Virus record (IMG/VR): IMGVR_UViG_3300028802_000058 | Span: 1-23,328 of that record | Length of the DNA stretch: 23,328 nt | DNA from: a virus | Direction: 5' to 3' (one strand) | In this document: piece by piece, positions 23,195 through 23,328 of the stretch | Numbering within the stretch: the stretch's first letter is position 1 | Layout: each line of letters starts with the position of its first letter | Notes under the pieces: model-generated | What the model was told of the DNA's origin: nothing | What the model saw: the letters and a program-made list of their open reading frames with translations, nothing else | The model's database searches: none | Translations under genes and position numbers: made by a program

Positions 23195-23328
23195 GCAATC
23201 GCCTCCTGCCATGCAGCGAGATCGTCGGCACGATACATGATGCGGCCGGCGACTCGTCTATACCCGATCCGCCCCGCCGCCCGCTCCGAGCGCAGGGCGC
23301 GCGCGGTCACGCCGATGAGCTTGGCCGC
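22972..23328 (-). CDS. Excisionase-like HTH protein (N-terminus beyond window)
   Basis: The frame is open to the window edge, so the start lies outside. Visible residues begin AAKLIGVTARALRSERAAG and continue RIGYRRVAGRIMYRADDLAAWQ, the winged-helix (MerR/Xis-type, HTH_17-like) pattern of small excisionases and recombination directionality factors. After DLAAWQEA the frame continues for about 75 residues, most of it inside the integrase coding sequence in another frame, and ends at 22972. That tail is Ser/Pro/Lys-rich and looks like out-of-frame translation, so the functional protein may be only the first 60-odd residues with an unselected extension. It is upstream of the integrase on the same strand, as expected of xis-int pairs. 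Confidence 0.62.
   Translation of the reverse strand, partial: AAKLIGVTARALRSERAAGRIGYRRVAGRIMYRADDLAAWQEAIACPVHPKARSSGQTKSAAALSTSTGPTNKPAEVGSVQRALAISRRLIKRSPNGSKSETPARSDGMAPVVHLRQA
23202..23207 (-). promoter_or_regulatory. Ribosome binding site deciding the integrase start
   Basis: A perfect AGGAGG on the minus strand, seven bases before the GTG at 23194. It lies inside the upstream HTH gene and three bases after the alternative ATG at 23212, which it therefore cannot serve. Confidence 0.7.

Overview
The window reads as the late half and the integration module of a temperate, tailed, siphovirus-like phage or prophage from a GC-rich alphaproteobacterial host, most likely Rhizobiales or a relative. 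The pointers are high GC, frequent GTG/TTG starts coupled by ATGA/TGATG overlaps, a relic of an XRE-type regulator with the AALQRALEAAGVEF tail common in Rhizobiales, and a PEP-CTERM protein, which implies a Gram-negative host that makes exopolysaccharide and carries an exosortase. No sheath or contractile-tail gene is seen.

Layout, left to right. (1) 1-3090 (+): the end of a SPRY-like protein cut by the window edge, then a large exported protein of unknown function; visibly lower in GC than what follows. (2) 3091-3856 (-): a decayed fragment of a zinc-ribbon gene and a PEP-CTERM secreted protein, an apparent cargo block. (3) 3984-8385 (+): signal-peptide protein, head-closure-like protein, HK97 gp10-like neck protein, tail terminator, tail tube protein, and a tail assembly chaperone pair joined by a -1 frameshift at AAATTTC. 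(4) 8387-17500 (+): tape measure protein with an embedded lytic transglycosylase, baseplate/tail-tip hub-like protein, beta-helix tailspike, and a galactose-binding-like adsorption protein. (5) 17507-20940 (+): membrane proteins, endolysin with a peptidoglycan-binding tail, a holin-like protein, a membrane-anchored coiled-coil protein and a small lipoprotein: lysis region. (6) 21283-21794 (-): zinc-ribbon protein and lipoprotein, moron-like. (7) 21779-23328 (-): a tRNA-Thr(GGT) 3' fragment flanked by TTATCCGGAC repeats, a small coupled gene, a tyrosine integrase and a partial excisionase-like HTH protein.

How it fits together: regions 3-4 build the neck, tail and adsorption apparatus, region 5 releases progeny, and region 7 controls integration. 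Lysis genes and the integrase lie on one continuous stretch with the tRNA-derived core and putative integrase arm sites between them, which is the arrangement of an intact attP. The sequence may therefore come from a phage genome that is not integrated at this site (virion, circular or viral contig), although a remnant att between two adjacent elements cannot be excluded.

The least ordinary features are the PEP-CTERM cargo gene, the diverged duplicate of the zinc-ribbon gene 18 kb from its intact copy, the antisense XRE relic behind the endolysin, and the attP architecture. I saw no CRISPR array, insertion sequence or rRNA.
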